From NCBI GenBank assembly GCA_965229625.1, contig CBDDJJ010000001.1:744001-808000 (forward strand): 64,000 nt of DNA. Reading direction: 5' to 3'. Shown one piece after another: positions 43,819 through 52,424 of the stretch. Under the pieces are notes generated by a model. The model was not told where the DNA came from. It saw only the letters and a list, made by a program, of their open reading frames with translations, and searched no databases. The translations under genes were made by a program, and so were the position numbers. Position 1 is the stretch's first letter; each line of letters begins with the position of its first letter. This stretch comes from JANQIO01 sp965229625 (GTDB lineage: Bacteria > Pseudomonadota > Gammaproteobacteria > Pseudomonadales > Halieaceae).

Positions 43819-45114
43819 TCAGGCCTTGCCCTGGCCAGTCGACAAGATCGAACGCAGTCCTTCGTTCAGCGCTGCGATCTCTTCCGGCGTGCTGTGGATG
43901 CCGGCGGTCACGCGTATGCCGAACGGCCAGTCCCATCCAATGGGGTAGCCGACGATGACTTTGTAGCGATCTTGTAACTCCAGCTTGATATCCGTCAAAT
44001 CACGCCCGCGGACCACAAAAGAACCAAGTGCGGAGGAGCGTTCTTTATCGAAATTGGTAGTGAACTCCACGCGTGGATGGGCCGAGAGCGGTTGCGCCCA
44101 CAAGTCGCGAAGATACCGAAGGCGCGCCGCTACCAGATTCTTGCCCAGGGCCTGATGCAACTCCAGCGCGGGCGGCAAAGCGATATGGGGCAAAGGACGG
44201 GTGCCCATTTTTTCAAATTTGCGTGCCCCGCCTGGGTCGCCAAACATTGGATGCACGGGAAACAGTGGATAGATGTGTTCTACAAGATCCGGCCTGACGT
44301 AAAGAAACCCGCTACCCAATGGCCCGCCGGTCCACTTGTGTAAGCTCGCTGCGTAAATATCACAGCCGAGATCAGACAGCTCGAAGTCAATATTTCCTGG
44401 CGCGTGCGCGCCATCCACCATGGTGATCACACCTTTGGAGCGCGCCATAGCACAGATTTCCTTGACGGGTGCAACGTACCCCGTGTCCGCATAGACATGA
44501 CAGACTAAAAGAATCTTTGTTTTCTCAGTGATGTGCTGCTCGCACAAGTCGATAAACGTTCGCGCATCCGGTCCAGGCGTCGGGAAGTCAAACATTCTGA
44601 AGGTAATGCCCTCGCGTTCGCTTCGCTGCTGAAACGCCGCGATCATCTCCAGGTAGTCTTGTTTCGTGGTTAGGATTTCGTCTCCGGGGGACAAGGGCAC
44701 ACCAAATTGAACGGCCATCAACCCCGTGGTCGTGTTCGGCGTTAGCGCCAGCCCCTCCGGCTCGCATCCAAGCCATCCAGCGAGCTGCCTGCGAACACTT
44801 TCAAGTGCTTTTCGATGCGCAACCAGTTGAAGCGGCGGGCCCTTTATGCCGCCATTTATCTCCCGGTACATTGCACACGTCTGCTTGACCACGGCTGCTG
44901 AAGACGGGTGTGTTGAGCCGTTATTGAAATTGGCATAACTGCGATCGACGGGGAACGCATTCTGAACCGGTCGCCAAAATTCTTCATCGCGCACTAGCTC
45001 ATCGACGCTCCGCCCAGATTTGGCATCGGCAATGTCGGAAGCGCTTACGATGCCACTTGCTGCCGCCATGCCGGCCAACGCTCCTACGCTGAAGTCGCGA
45101 CGTGAAATCGACAT
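43819..45114 (-). CDS. Tat-exported class V aminotransferase (isopenicillin-epimerase-like)
   Basis: 431 residues from the ATG at 45114, seven bases after GGAGG; an ATG two codons earlier lies right on the ribosome binding site. A twin-arginine signal is clear (MSISRRDFSVGALAGMAAAS). The aminotransferase part has YANFNNGSTHPSSAAVVKQT, the PLP aspartate in VDGAHAPGN and the PLP lysine in YAASLHKWTGGPLGSGFLYV. Related exported proteins are annotated as isopenicillin N epimerases, but real activities vary. Exported PLP enzymes need the folded-protein Tat route because the cofactor is added in the cytoplasm. It lies downstream of an exported amidase gene on the same strand, so the pair may process an amide outside the cytoplasm. 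Confidence 0.87.
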   Translation of the reverse strand: MSISRRDFSVGALAGMAAASGIVSASDIADAKSGRSVDELVRDEEFWRPVQNAFPVDRSYANFNNGSTHPSSAAVVKQTCAMYREINGGIKGPPLQLVAHRKALESVRRQLAGWLGCEPEGLALTPNTTTGLMAVQFGVPLSPGDEILTTKQDYLEMIAAFQQRSEREGITFRMFDFPTPGPDARTFIDLCEQHITEKTKILLVCHVYADTGYVAPVKEICAMARSKGVITMVDGAHAPGNIDFELSDLGCDIYAASLHKWTGGPLGSGFLYVRPDLVEHIYPLFPVHPMFGDPGGARKFEKMGTRPLPHIALPPALELHQALGKNLVAARLRYLRDLWAQPLSAHPRVEFTTNFDKERSSALGSFVVRGRDLTDIKLELQDRYKVIVGYPIGWDWPFGIRVTAGIHSTPEEIAALNEGLRSILSTGQGKA

Positions 45115-45259
45115 GGGCATTCCTCCAGGTTTCAGTTGAGTCCCACCATGGCTTACTGGTGCGAGTTAGCATGCACCGTCAAGCTCCGCCGGCGCCTACC
45201 ACACTGTGCACTAGCATGCGATCTGTAGGCTGCTGCATCAGCCAGCCCGGCTCAATTTG

Positions 45260-47737
45260 TTAAGGGGAGACAGTTGGTGCCCCACGGTACCGCGTTGCCT
45301 CCTCAAAGGCGTGCGCCAAACTGAGCAGCGTGTGTTCATCGTACATCCTGCCCAACATGTTCATGCCAACTGGGTAAACTCCGCCCAGCCATCCTGCCTG
45401 CACAGTCACGTGGGGAAGACCGGTGAGGGCGCTCTCCTCGGTGGTGCCCGATACAAAACCATATCGGCTACGCCCGGCGTCCAGTGGTTCGGGCCGCTGC
45501 GTCGCTGCCGGGTAAATGATGGCATCAAGATCGTGCGCGTCCAACAGCTTCAGGAACTCCTCGCGCAGATTGCGACGAGCTTGCATTGTCACTTCTACTT
45601 CTGCGGGCGACGGGCTATCCGTTCTGAGAGCCTTCTCTAAATATATGTGTATCTTCTCCGGCAGGAAACCGCTGTCCAAAAGTCCCTGCACGTTGGGTGC
45701 CTTCGACAGGTCCGAAGAGGAGTCGGCAAAGTAAGCATCCAGAACCCTGTCGTGATCGGCCGGTGCATTGTCCAGCGCCGCGCTGACCAGTTCATCATAG
45801 CCGTTGATTTCAACGTCGATGAGCGTAGCGCCGAGCCTTGCCATGTCGGCAAGGGCCCTGTCGACCGTTGCGCCGATCTCGGGATTAAGGCTCAAGGGCA
45901 GGAAGCGCTGTCGAAACACACCGATGCGAGCCGTGTCTAACCCCCTGGACCCCAGCGCAGCCGCATACTGCTGGTGCTGTCGGTGTTTGCCGACGCTTTG
46001 TGTGGCGGGATCGTCCGGGTCTGGTCCCGCCAGCACGTCGAGCAGAAGCGCCAGGTCTTCAACGGAACGCGTCATCGGGGCAGCAACATCAGTAATCTCG
46101 CTCAATGGCGCGATGCCGCTCCTCCCGACAAGCCCGTAAGACGGGCGCAGCGTGACCAGGCCCGCCCAGGACGCCGGGTTGGTAAGCGAGTTCAGTGTAT
46201 CCGTGCCCAGAGCAGCCATGGCCAGGTTGGCAGCGACAGCGACGGCGCTACCACCGCTCGACCCGGCTGCCGATTTCGATGGGTCGTAGGCGTTGAGCGT
46301 TCGGCCACCTACGGTGCTGATTGAGTAATCTGATAGCGCCAGTTCGTCCAGGTTGGTTTTACCCAGAATTATGGCGCCTGCAGCCCGAAGGCGGGCCGTA
46401 ACAAAGGCATCCGTAGCCGGCGTCCAACTTGACAGGGCGCGCGATCCGCTGCTGGTCGGCATATCCGCCGTATTAATGTTGTCCTTCAGCGCAACAGGCA
46501 CACCGTGCAGAACGCCAAGCGGATCGCCCTGCGCAGCTTTCTGATCCAGCGCGCGAGCGACATGAAAAACATTCGGATTTAAGGCGAGATAAGCGGAATA
46601 CCCAGGGCCATTTCGATCGTACGCCGCTATGCGCACCAGATAGTCGCGAACGACGTCACCTGCGCGTCCGCCGTTAATCAGGCATTCTCGCAGGCGACGA
46701 ATACGCTGCTCGACAATTCGACAGGATCTCACCGGCGCCGTCGTACGAACACGCCAGTTAGCGACAGCCGCGACTTCCCGCGGCGTGAGACCGGCAAGGT
46801 CGGGAGTCGCGGCAAGCCGTTTTGCCGTGACAGTAACTTTGTCGATTTCGCGCCCTGCGTCGGGGAAGCTCTCGCTCAATGGCACGGCCTTGAAGTAAGC
46901 CGTCTGGCCCGCATTCTCAAGGAAAACTGGAAATCCGGTACCGGGTTCAAAGGCTTCTGTTTTACCTTTTACGACGAAGTGCAGGAGGATTTTTGTCTCA
47001 CCCGGCCTCAGAGTCAGGCGATGAAGAAAGCCGATTGACTGCGGGGCGGCTGGATCTGGAAATTCGGCATCAAAGGGCTGCGTATCGATGGCGCTGAATC
47101 CGACCAGCGAGCCGCCATTCGCATTGGAAAAAACATGAGCCGACGGGCCGTAGCCTGAGGGGCCCTCAACCGGGTCGGGCGTATCGAGAAGATTCTGCAT
47201 GAAGACGACGTAGTGGTCGTCTTGTTCCAGACTCTGATCGCCGTCGGACGTAACCGCGATTTCAGGATACCCACCATCAGCGTAACTGCCGATAGCTCCT
47301 CCATAAACCACCTCAAGCGCTATTGCGCTACCTGACATATTGGTAAACCTGTCCACGTACCGCAGATAGTTCTCGCCCTCCGGCACATAGAGGCCACGCG
47401 AGGCGACGACGCCTCCAAGATAGAGTGGGGTGAGTGAATCAAATCGGCGGTCACCGTCGGGAACGAGACCAAACCCTTCCAGATAACGCCCGCGAGCTAG
47501 CATCGCATCGGACGCGCCCGGGATCCTGAGCTTGAGATACCCGAAGCCGTTGAAGGGGTAAGAGGCGCCGCCTGAACCGATGGCTCCACTGTCCTGATCC
47601 CCGTTCTCACCACGCTGAACGTCCCATACCTCGCCATTCGATGCCTCAGGGTCTGCTGCCCCTGCGCCGATCGAGATTGTTAGCAGGCTGAGAACGACGA
47701 GTACTTTGGTCGCACGACAACAATTGTCGCTCACCAT
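45260..47737 (-). CDS. Exported amidase-signature protein with a large N-terminal beta domain
   Basis: 825 residues from the ATG at 47737, chosen because it gives a normal signal peptide (MVSDNCCRATKVLVVLSLLT, cut near GAGAA); earlier starts at 47791 or beyond remain possible. Residues up to about 330 form a beta-rich domain I do not recognise (YPFNGFGYLKLRIPGASDAM, LRPGETKILLHFVVKGKTEA). The rest is an amidase-signature domain: catalytic lysine in VPVALKDNINTADMPTSSGS, cis-serine in SAAGSSGGSAVAV, and the nucleophile serine in LGTDTLNSLTNPAS. The last motif differs from the usual GTDTGGSIRIPAS at the G-to-L and R-to-T positions. It should hydrolyse an amide in the periplasm or outside. Confidence 0.82.
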   Translation of the reverse strand: MVSDNCCRATKVLVVLSLLTISIGAGAADPEASNGEVWDVQRGENGDQDSGAIGSGGASYPFNGFGYLKLRIPGASDAMLARGRYLEGFGLVPDGDRRFDSLTPLYLGGVVASRGLYVPEGENYLRYVDRFTNMSGSAIALEVVYGGAIGSYADGGYPEIAVTSDGDQSLEQDDHYVVFMQNLLDTPDPVEGPSGYGPSAHVFSNANGGSLVGFSAIDTQPFDAEFPDPAAPQSIGFLHRLTLRPGETKILLHFVVKGKTEAFEPGTGFPVFLENAGQTAYFKAVPLSESFPDAGREIDKVTVTAKRLAATPDLAGLTPREVAAVANWRVRTTAPVRSCRIVEQRIRRLRECLINGGRAGDVVRDYLVRIAAYDRNGPGYSAYLALNPNVFHVARALDQKAAQGDPLGVLHGVPVALKDNINTADMPTSSGSRALSSWTPATDAFVTARLRAAGAIILGKTNLDELALSDYSISTVGGRTLNAYDPSKSAAGSSGGSAVAVAANLAMAALGTDTLNSLTNPASWAGLVTLRPSYGLVGRSGIAPLSEITDVAAPMTRSVEDLALLLDVLAGPDPDDPATQSVGKHRQHQQYAAALGSRGLDTARIGVFRQRFLPLSLNPEIGATVDRALADMARLGATLIDVEINGYDELVSAALDNAPADHDRVLDAYFADSSSDLSKAPNVQGLLDSGFLPEKIHIYLEKALRTDSPSPAEVEVTMQARRNLREEFLKLLDAHDLDAIIYPAATQRPEPLDAGRSRYGFVSGTTEESALTGLPHVTVQAGWLGGVYPVGMNMLGRMYDEHTLLSLAHAFEEATRYRGAPTVSP

Positions 47738-47826
47738 CGTATAGATCCGACGTAGTGGCACGACTCCCCTGACGTACACTTTCAATGTCATTGGTCTTCG
47801 CGTGTGAAAAGTACCGTTGTCAGTGC

Positions 47827-48285
47827 TCAAGGGCTTGCGCGACGCTCGCGGAAAAACGCCTTGAGCAGCGCTGAACTCTCCTCGGCCAGGGGCCCCTCTT
47901 CCCAACTGACGCGGTGATTGTAGGCGTCCTGGTCGAGCAGACGAAATTGGCTGACGACCGCCCCGGCGCGAGGCTCTCGAGCGGCAAACACCAGCCGCTC
48001 TACCCTGGCGTGGACAATGGCGCCGATGCACATGGTGCAGGGCTCCAGGGTAACGTACAGGGTCGAGCCAGGCAGCCGGTAGTTGGCGAAGCGCCGCGAC
48101 GCGTCTCGCAGGGCGACAATTTCGGCATGCGCCGTTGGATCGTTGGAGGAAATCGGTGCGTTGTAGCCCTGCCCGATAATGACACCGTTGCGCGCCAACA
48201 CGGCGCCCACGGGCACCTCGCCGTGCTGCGCCGCCTCCTGCGCCAGTTCCAGGGCGCGGGCCATTAACTCAGCGTCGCTGGCCAT
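47827..48285 (-). CDS. tadA: tRNA-specific adenosine deaminase TadA
   Basis: 152 residues from the ATG at 48285, with GGGAGT just ahead. The zinc site and catalytic glutamate are in DPTAHAEIVALRDASRR and LYVTLEPCTMCIGAIVHAR. It makes inosine at the wobble position of tRNA-Arg. The frame stays open to 48354, but the upstream codons are the inserted cassette. The six codons before the start spell T-I-E-W-E-stop, the last residues of GuaA, which shows that tadA originally followed guaA directly. Confidence 0.96.
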   Translation of the reverse strand: MASDAELMARALELAQEAAQHGEVPVGAVLARNGVIIGQGYNAPISSNDPTAHAEIVALRDASRRFANYRLPGSTLYVTLEPCTMCIGAIVHARVERLVFAAREPRAGAVVSQFRLLDQDAYNHRVSWEEGPLAEESSALLKAFFRERRASP

Positions 48286-48302
48286 TACTCCCACTCTATT
48301 GT
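48285..48302 (-). repeat. Second copy of the guaA 3' end (attR-like site in front of tadA)
   Basis: Read leftward the sequence is ACAATAGAGTGGGAGTAA, encoding T-I-E-W-E and a stop, in the same form as the real guaA end at 49225-49242 (ACTATCGAGTGGGAGTGA). Ten bases (GAGTGGGAGT) are identical and 15 of 18 match overall. The TAA overlaps the tadA ATG. It marks the tadA-side boundary of the inserted segment. Confidence 0.85.
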
Positions 48303-48550
48303 TTCTATTGTTTTTGTTCCGCAAGCAATTGATGATTAACCACAGTATTTCCATTTGGAAATTTGGTGGCTAATTTTCAGCAGTTTCAATTCCTTACAGA
48401 GTTCCCAATTTTAATGCCGTCTGGAATCATACAGGACATATCTAATTGCCAGTCTTTTTCGTTTGATAATAGACAGTAAAACTCCAAGTGTGCCAGATGC
48501 CACTTAGTCTCTTCTAGAGTTCTGGAAACCCTTTAAATTTGAGCAATAAC
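48303..48550. other. AT-rich non-coding part of the inserted cassette
   Basis: About 250 bases of visibly AT-rich DNA lie between the attR-like site and the NeuD-like gene. Two perfect tandem copies of TCTATTGTT (48295-48303 and 48304-48312) start in the repeat itself, and a small hairpin ATTTCC-ATTT-GGAAAT lies at 48347-48362. No open frame looks real. The leader and promoter of the neuD-like gene must be here; no convincing -35/-10 pair stands out. Confidence 0.5.
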
Positions 48551-49219
48551 ATGAGTAAACCCAGAGTGGTAATTTTCGGTGTTTCGGGACACGCAAAAGT
48601 GATCGTAGACATCATTGAAAGCAGCCATTCCTTTGAGTTGGCTGGTTTTATCGATAATGACACCCCCATTGGAACCAATGTTCTCGGGTACGAGGTGATT
48701 GGCAATGACCCCGCCCTGCCACAACTGATGGACTCACACAAATTCAACAGCGGTGTTATTGGTATTGGGGATAATTTTCTTCGCAGTAGAGTTGCTGACT
48801 TTGTGAACTCCCTGACGACTGGATTTCAGTTTGTTAACTGCATTCATCCATCTGCTCACATCAGCAAGCACTGTCACATGGGTCGTGGAAATGTGGTGAT
48901 GGCAGGGGTAGCAATTAATCCCTCAACGAGCATTGGGAACCATTGCATACTCAACACCAATTCATCCCTGGATCATGATTGCACTATGGAAAACTATTCT
49001 TGCCTGGCACCCAACGCTGCAGTGGGAGGCAATTGCAGACTAGGAGAGTTTGCCTATATCGGCATTGGGACATCTGTTTTTCACAACGTATCGGTTGGCA
49101 GAAACTGCATCGTCGGTGGTGGAAGTTTAGTGAATCGTGACACCAAAGCTGACTCAGTTTTTTTCGGAAATCCCGCCAGGTTTGTGTCTACGCGCAAACT
49201 TGGTGACACATATCTTTAG
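48551..49219 (+). CDS. NeuD/PglD-like sugar O/N-acyltransferase
   Basis: 222 residues from the ATG at 48551 (a TTG at 48539 is the earliest start). The N-terminal part is the small nucleotide-sugar-like domain (RVVIFGVSGHAKVIVDIIES), and the rest is a left-handed beta-helix of hexapeptide repeats (INPSTSIGNHCILNTNSSLD, HDCTMENYSCLAPNAAVGGN, CRLGEFAYIGIGTSVFHNVS) with the catalytic histidine in LDHDC. These enzymes acetylate UDP- or CMP-linked sugars for surface glycans such as sialic acid, legionaminic acid or bacillosamine. It is the only gene on the plus strand between tadA and guaA, in an AT-rich segment, which indicates transfer. No sugar-pathway partner is near. Confidence 0.88.
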   Translation: MSKPRVVIFGVSGHAKVIVDIIESSHSFELAGFIDNDTPIGTNVLGYEVIGNDPALPQLMDSHKFNSGVIGIGDNFLRSRVADFVNSLTTGFQFVNCIHPSAHISKHCHMGRGNVVMAGVAINPSTSIGNHCILNTNSSLDHDCTMENYSCLAPNAAVGGNCRLGEFAYIGIGTSVFHNVSVGRNCIVGGGSLVNRDTKADSVFFGNPARFVSTRKLGDTYL

Positions 49220-49224
49220 TTCGA

Positions 49225-49242
49225 TCACTCCCACTCGATAGT
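49225..49242 (-). repeat. guaA 3' end (attL-like site)
   Basis: The last codons of guaA (T-I-E-W-E and TGA). The 3' end of guaA is a known integration target of genomic islands, with a core around GAGTGGGA(A/G)T. The same ten bases occur 940 bases away in front of tadA. The stop codon and everything after it up to the second copy would come from the inserted element. Confidence 0.75.
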
Positions 49243-50799
49243 CGCGGGCGGCTTGCTGGAGATGTCGTAGGTCACCCGGCTGACGCCGGAAATTTCATTG
49301 ATGATGCGGTTGGAGACTTTCTCGAGTAGCTCGTAGGGCAGGTGCGCCCAGCGAGCGGTCATGAAATCCACGGTTTCCACGGCGCGCAGCGCGATCACGT
49401 ATTCGTAGCGGCGCCCGTCGCCCACCACGCCCACCGACTTCACCGGCAGGAATACGGCAAAGGCCTGGCTGGTTTTGTGGTAGTAGTCCGCCGCATGCAG
49501 TTCTTCTATAAAGATCGCATCCGCCTCGCGCAGCAACTCGGCGTATTCCTTTTTCACCTCGCCAAGGATGCGCACGCCGAGACCTGGCCCGGGGAAGGGA
49601 TGGCGATAGACCATGTCATAGGGCAGGCCGAGTTCGAGGCCCACCTGTCGCACTTCGTCCTTGAACAATTCGCGTAACGGCTCCACCAGCTCCAGCGCCA
49701 TATCCTCCGGCAGCCCACCGACATTGTGGTGCGACTTGATGACGTGCGCCTTGCCGGTCTTGGCGCCGGCGGACTCGATCACGTCAGGGTAGATGGTGCC
49801 CTGGGCGAGCCACTTCACATCCTCGATCTTGCCCGCTTCGTCGTCGAATACTTCGATGAAGGTGTTGCCGATGAGCTTGCGCTTCTGCTCCGGCTCACCG
49901 ACGCCGGCCAGGCGCGACAGGAACCGTTCCTCAGCATCAGCGCGAATCACCTTCACGCCCATGTTCTTGGCAAACATGTCCATGACCTGCTCACCCTCGT
50001 TCTTGCGCAGCAGGCCGTTGTCGACGAACACGCAGGTCAGCTGCTCACCAATTGCGCGGTGCAGCAGCGCGGCCACCACGGAAGAATCCACGCCACCGGA
50101 AAGCCCCAGCAACACTTTGTCAGTGCCGACCTGCTCACGTACCCGCTCAATGGCGTCGTCAACGATGCGGGCCGGCGTCCACAGCACGTCACAGCCGCAC
50201 AGCTCAAGCACGAAATGCTCGTAGATGCGCACTCCCTGCAGGGTGTGGGTGACCTCCGGGTGAAACTGGATGCCATAGAAGGGTTTGTCCTGGTGCACCA
50301 TGCCGGCGATCGGGCAACTGTCGGTTTCGGCCATCAGGTCGAAGCCCTCCGGCAGCCGGGTGACCTTGTCACCGTGGCTCATCCACACGTCAAGCAGTGA
50401 TGTGCCGTCGCTGGCGACGTGATCCTTGATGTCGTGCAGCAGGCCGGTGTTGCCGGTTACGCGAATCTGGGCATAGCCAAACTCACTGATGTCCGAACCC
50501 TGCACCTCGCCGCCAAACTGCACCGCCATGGCCTGCATGCCGTAGCAGATACCCAGCACCGGCACGCCCAGCTCGAACACCAGCGCCGGCACGCGCGGAG
50601 ATCCCGTCTCCGTGACCGACTCGGGGCCCCCGGACAGGATGACCCCGCGCGGATTGAATTCGCGAATGTCCTCGTCGCTGATGTCCCAGGCGCGAATCTC
50701 GCTGTAGACACCCACTTCTCGCACCCGGCGCGCGATCAGCTGGGTGTACTGGGATCCGAAATCCAGGATAAGGATACGCTGGTCGTGGATATTGCTCAT
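49225..50799 (-). CDS. guaA: GMP synthase (glutamine-hydrolysing)
   Basis: 524 residues from the ATG at 50799. The glutaminase domain has the nucleophile in PVLGICYGMQAMAVQFGGEV and a later FHPEVTHT. The ATP pyrophosphatase domain has the PP-loop in LLGLSGGVDSSVVAALLHRA, and the C-terminal dimerisation domain ends in the conserved TIEWE. It converts XMP to GMP. It follows guaB but a hairpin terminator lies between them. The coding region is intact despite the insertion at its end. Confidence 0.97.
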   Translation of the reverse strand: MSNIHDQRILILDFGSQYTQLIARRVREVGVYSEIRAWDISDEDIREFNPRGVILSGGPESVTETGSPRVPALVFELGVPVLGICYGMQAMAVQFGGEVQGSDISEFGYAQIRVTGNTGLLHDIKDHVASDGTSLLDVWMSHGDKVTRLPEGFDLMAETDSCPIAGMVHQDKPFYGIQFHPEVTHTLQGVRIYEHFVLELCGCDVLWTPARIVDDAIERVREQVGTDKVLLGLSGGVDSSVVAALLHRAIGEQLTCVFVDNGLLRKNEGEQVMDMFAKNMGVKVIRADAEERFLSRLAGVGEPEQKRKLIGNTFIEVFDDEAGKIEDVKWLAQGTIYPDVIESAGAKTGKAHVIKSHHNVGGLPEDMALELVEPLRELFKDEVRQVGLELGLPYDMVYRHPFPGPGLGVRILGEVKKEYAELLREADAIFIEELHAADYYHKTSQAFAVFLPVKSVGVVGDGRRYEYVIALRAVETVDFMTARWAHLPYELLEKVSNRIINEISGVSRVTYDISSKPPATIEWE

Positions 50800-50813
50800 T
50801 TTGAAACTCTGAA

Positions 50814-50838
50814 ACAAAAACGCCGCTGACGCGGCGTT
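50814..50838 (-). terminator. Hairpin terminator between guaB and guaA
   Basis: Leftward the sequence reads AACGCCGC-GTCA-GCGGCGTT and then TTTGTTTC. An eight-base-pair stem with a four-base loop begins four bases after the guaB stop and ends within the guaA leader. It should reduce read-through into guaA, so the two genes would be expressed at different levels. Confidence 0.75.
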
Positions 50839-50842
50839 GGGA

Positions 50843-52312
50843 TTAGCGCACCGGGTAGTTCGGCGCTTCCTTGGTAATCGACACGTCGTGGACGTGGCTC
50901 TCGCTCATGCCCGCGGCCGTGACCTTCATGAACTCCGGGTGGGTACGCATGGTGTCGATATCGCCGCTGCCGGTGTATCCCATGGCGGAGCGCAGACCGC
51001 CCATCAACTGGTGCACGATGCCCGCCAGCGGTCCCTTGTAAGGTACCCGGCCCTCGATGCCCTCGGGCACCAGTTTCTCGGTCCCGGCACTGGCGTCCTG
51101 GAAGTAGCGGTCGCTTGAGCCCTGGGTCTGGGCCATTGCGCCCAGCGACCCCATGCCGCGGTAGGACTTGTAGGTACGGCCCTGATAGAGCTCGACCTCA
51201 CCCGGGGCCTCTTCGGTACCGGCAAACATGCTGCCCATCATGACGCAGTGAGCACCGGCCACAATGGCCTTGGCGATGTCACCGGAAAAGCGAATGCCGC
51301 CGTCGGCAATCAGCGGGATGCCGGTGTCCTTGAGCGCGTTGGCGACGTTGGCCACGGCGGAAATCTGCGGCACGCCGGTGCCGGTGACGATGCGCGTGGT
51401 GCAGATGGAGCCCGGGCCGATGCCCACCTTGACGCCATCGGCGCCGGCCTCCGCCAGCGCTATCGCAGCTTCCGAGGTCGCGATATTGCCGCCGATCACC
51501 TGCATATCAGGGTAGGCATCCTTGATGCGCTTGACGCGCTCGATCACGTTGCGGGAATGACCGTGGGCGGTGTCAACCACCAGCACATCAACCCCGGCTG
51601 CCACCAGGGCATCGACGCGATCATCCGTGTCCGGGCTGGTTCCCACCGAGGCGCCGACCAGCAATTGGCCGTAACCATCCTTGGCAGCGCTCGGGAAGCT
51701 CTCGGCCTTGTCGAAGTCCTTGACGGTAATCATGCCGCGCAGGTCGAAGGTCTCGTTGACCACCAAAATTTTCTCGATGCGATGCTTGTGCAAGAGGGCC
51801 TGGACTTCCTCCAGCGGGGCACCCTCTTCCACAGTGACCAGTTTGTCCTTGGGCGTCATGATTTCGGAGACCGCGATGTCCATGTTGGACTCGAAGCGCG
51901 TATCGCGGCGCGTGACAATGCCCACCAGGTCTTCACCCTTGAGCACCGGCACACCGGAGAAGCCGTACTTGCGCGTCAATTCCAGCAGTTCGCCCAGGCT
52001 GGCGTCCTGCTGGATAGTGATCGGGTCCTTGACCATGCCGGCCTCGAACTTCTTCACCTGGCGCACCTGCGCCGCCTGCTCTTCCAGCGTCATGCTTTTG
52101 TGGACGATACCGATGCCGCCCTCCTGGGCGATGGCGATGGCCAGCTTGGCCTCGGTGACGGTATCCATGGCGGCGGACACCAGGGGGATATTGAGCTGGA
52201 TGTCCCGGGTCAGGCGGGTCCGGAGGGAGACGTCAGTCGCCACCACCTCAGAGTACCCGGGGACCAGCAATACATCATCAAAGGTCAGGGCTTCCTGGGC
52301 GATTCTGAGCAT
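50843..52312 (-). CDS. guaB: Inosine-5'-monophosphate dehydrogenase
   Basis: 489 residues from the ATG at 52312, with GGAAGAG seven bases ahead. The TIM barrel has DDVLLVPGYSEVVATDVSLR at the start and the catalytic cysteine in GIGPGSICTTRIVTGTGVPQ; two CBS domains sit in between (about residues 95-205, ending near LRGMITVKDFDKAE). It makes XMP from IMP, the committed step to GMP. It diverges from xseA with a clear sigma-70 promoter in the gap. Confidence 0.97.
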   Translation of the reverse strand: MLRIAQEALTFDDVLLVPGYSEVVATDVSLRTRLTRDIQLNIPLVSAAMDTVTEAKLAIAIAQEGGIGIVHKSMTLEEQAAQVRQVKKFEAGMVKDPITIQQDASLGELLELTRKYGFSGVPVLKGEDLVGIVTRRDTRFESNMDIAVSEIMTPKDKLVTVEEGAPLEEVQALLHKHRIEKILVVNETFDLRGMITVKDFDKAESFPSAAKDGYGQLLVGASVGTSPDTDDRVDALVAAGVDVLVVDTAHGHSRNVIERVKRIKDAYPDMQVIGGNIATSEAAIALAEAGADGVKVGIGPGSICTTRIVTGTGVPQISAVANVANALKDTGIPLIADGGIRFSGDIAKAIVAGAHCVMMGSMFAGTEEAPGEVELYQGRTYKSYRGMGSLGAMAQTQGSSDRYFQDASAGTEKLVPEGIEGRVPYKGPLAGIVHQLMGGLRSAMGYTGSGDIDTMRTHPEFMKVTAAGMSESHVHDVSITKEAPNYPVR

Positions 52313-52341
52313 GACTCTTCCGCTGTCTGGGTAAACGTGCA

Positions 52342-52371
52342 ATTATAAATCTACGCCTGTCTCCCCGTAAA
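52342..52371 (-). promoter_or_regulatory. Sigma-70 promoter of guaB
   Basis: Leftward, the -10 box is a consensus TATAAT (52342-52347), and a -35-like TTTACG (52366-52371) lies 18 bases upstream. Transcription would begin near 52335, giving a leader of about 23 bases. Confidence 0.6.
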
Positions 52372-52424
52372 CGATGACCCCGCCAATTCGCCAAGAAAAG
52401 CTCGCCGCCGGCCGCTGACAGGAT

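Noticed and set aside
51248..52348. 366-codon plus-strand frame opposite guaB
   Set aside because: Shadow of guaB; repetitive G/H/D/Q-rich content typical of antisense reading of a conserved enzyme.
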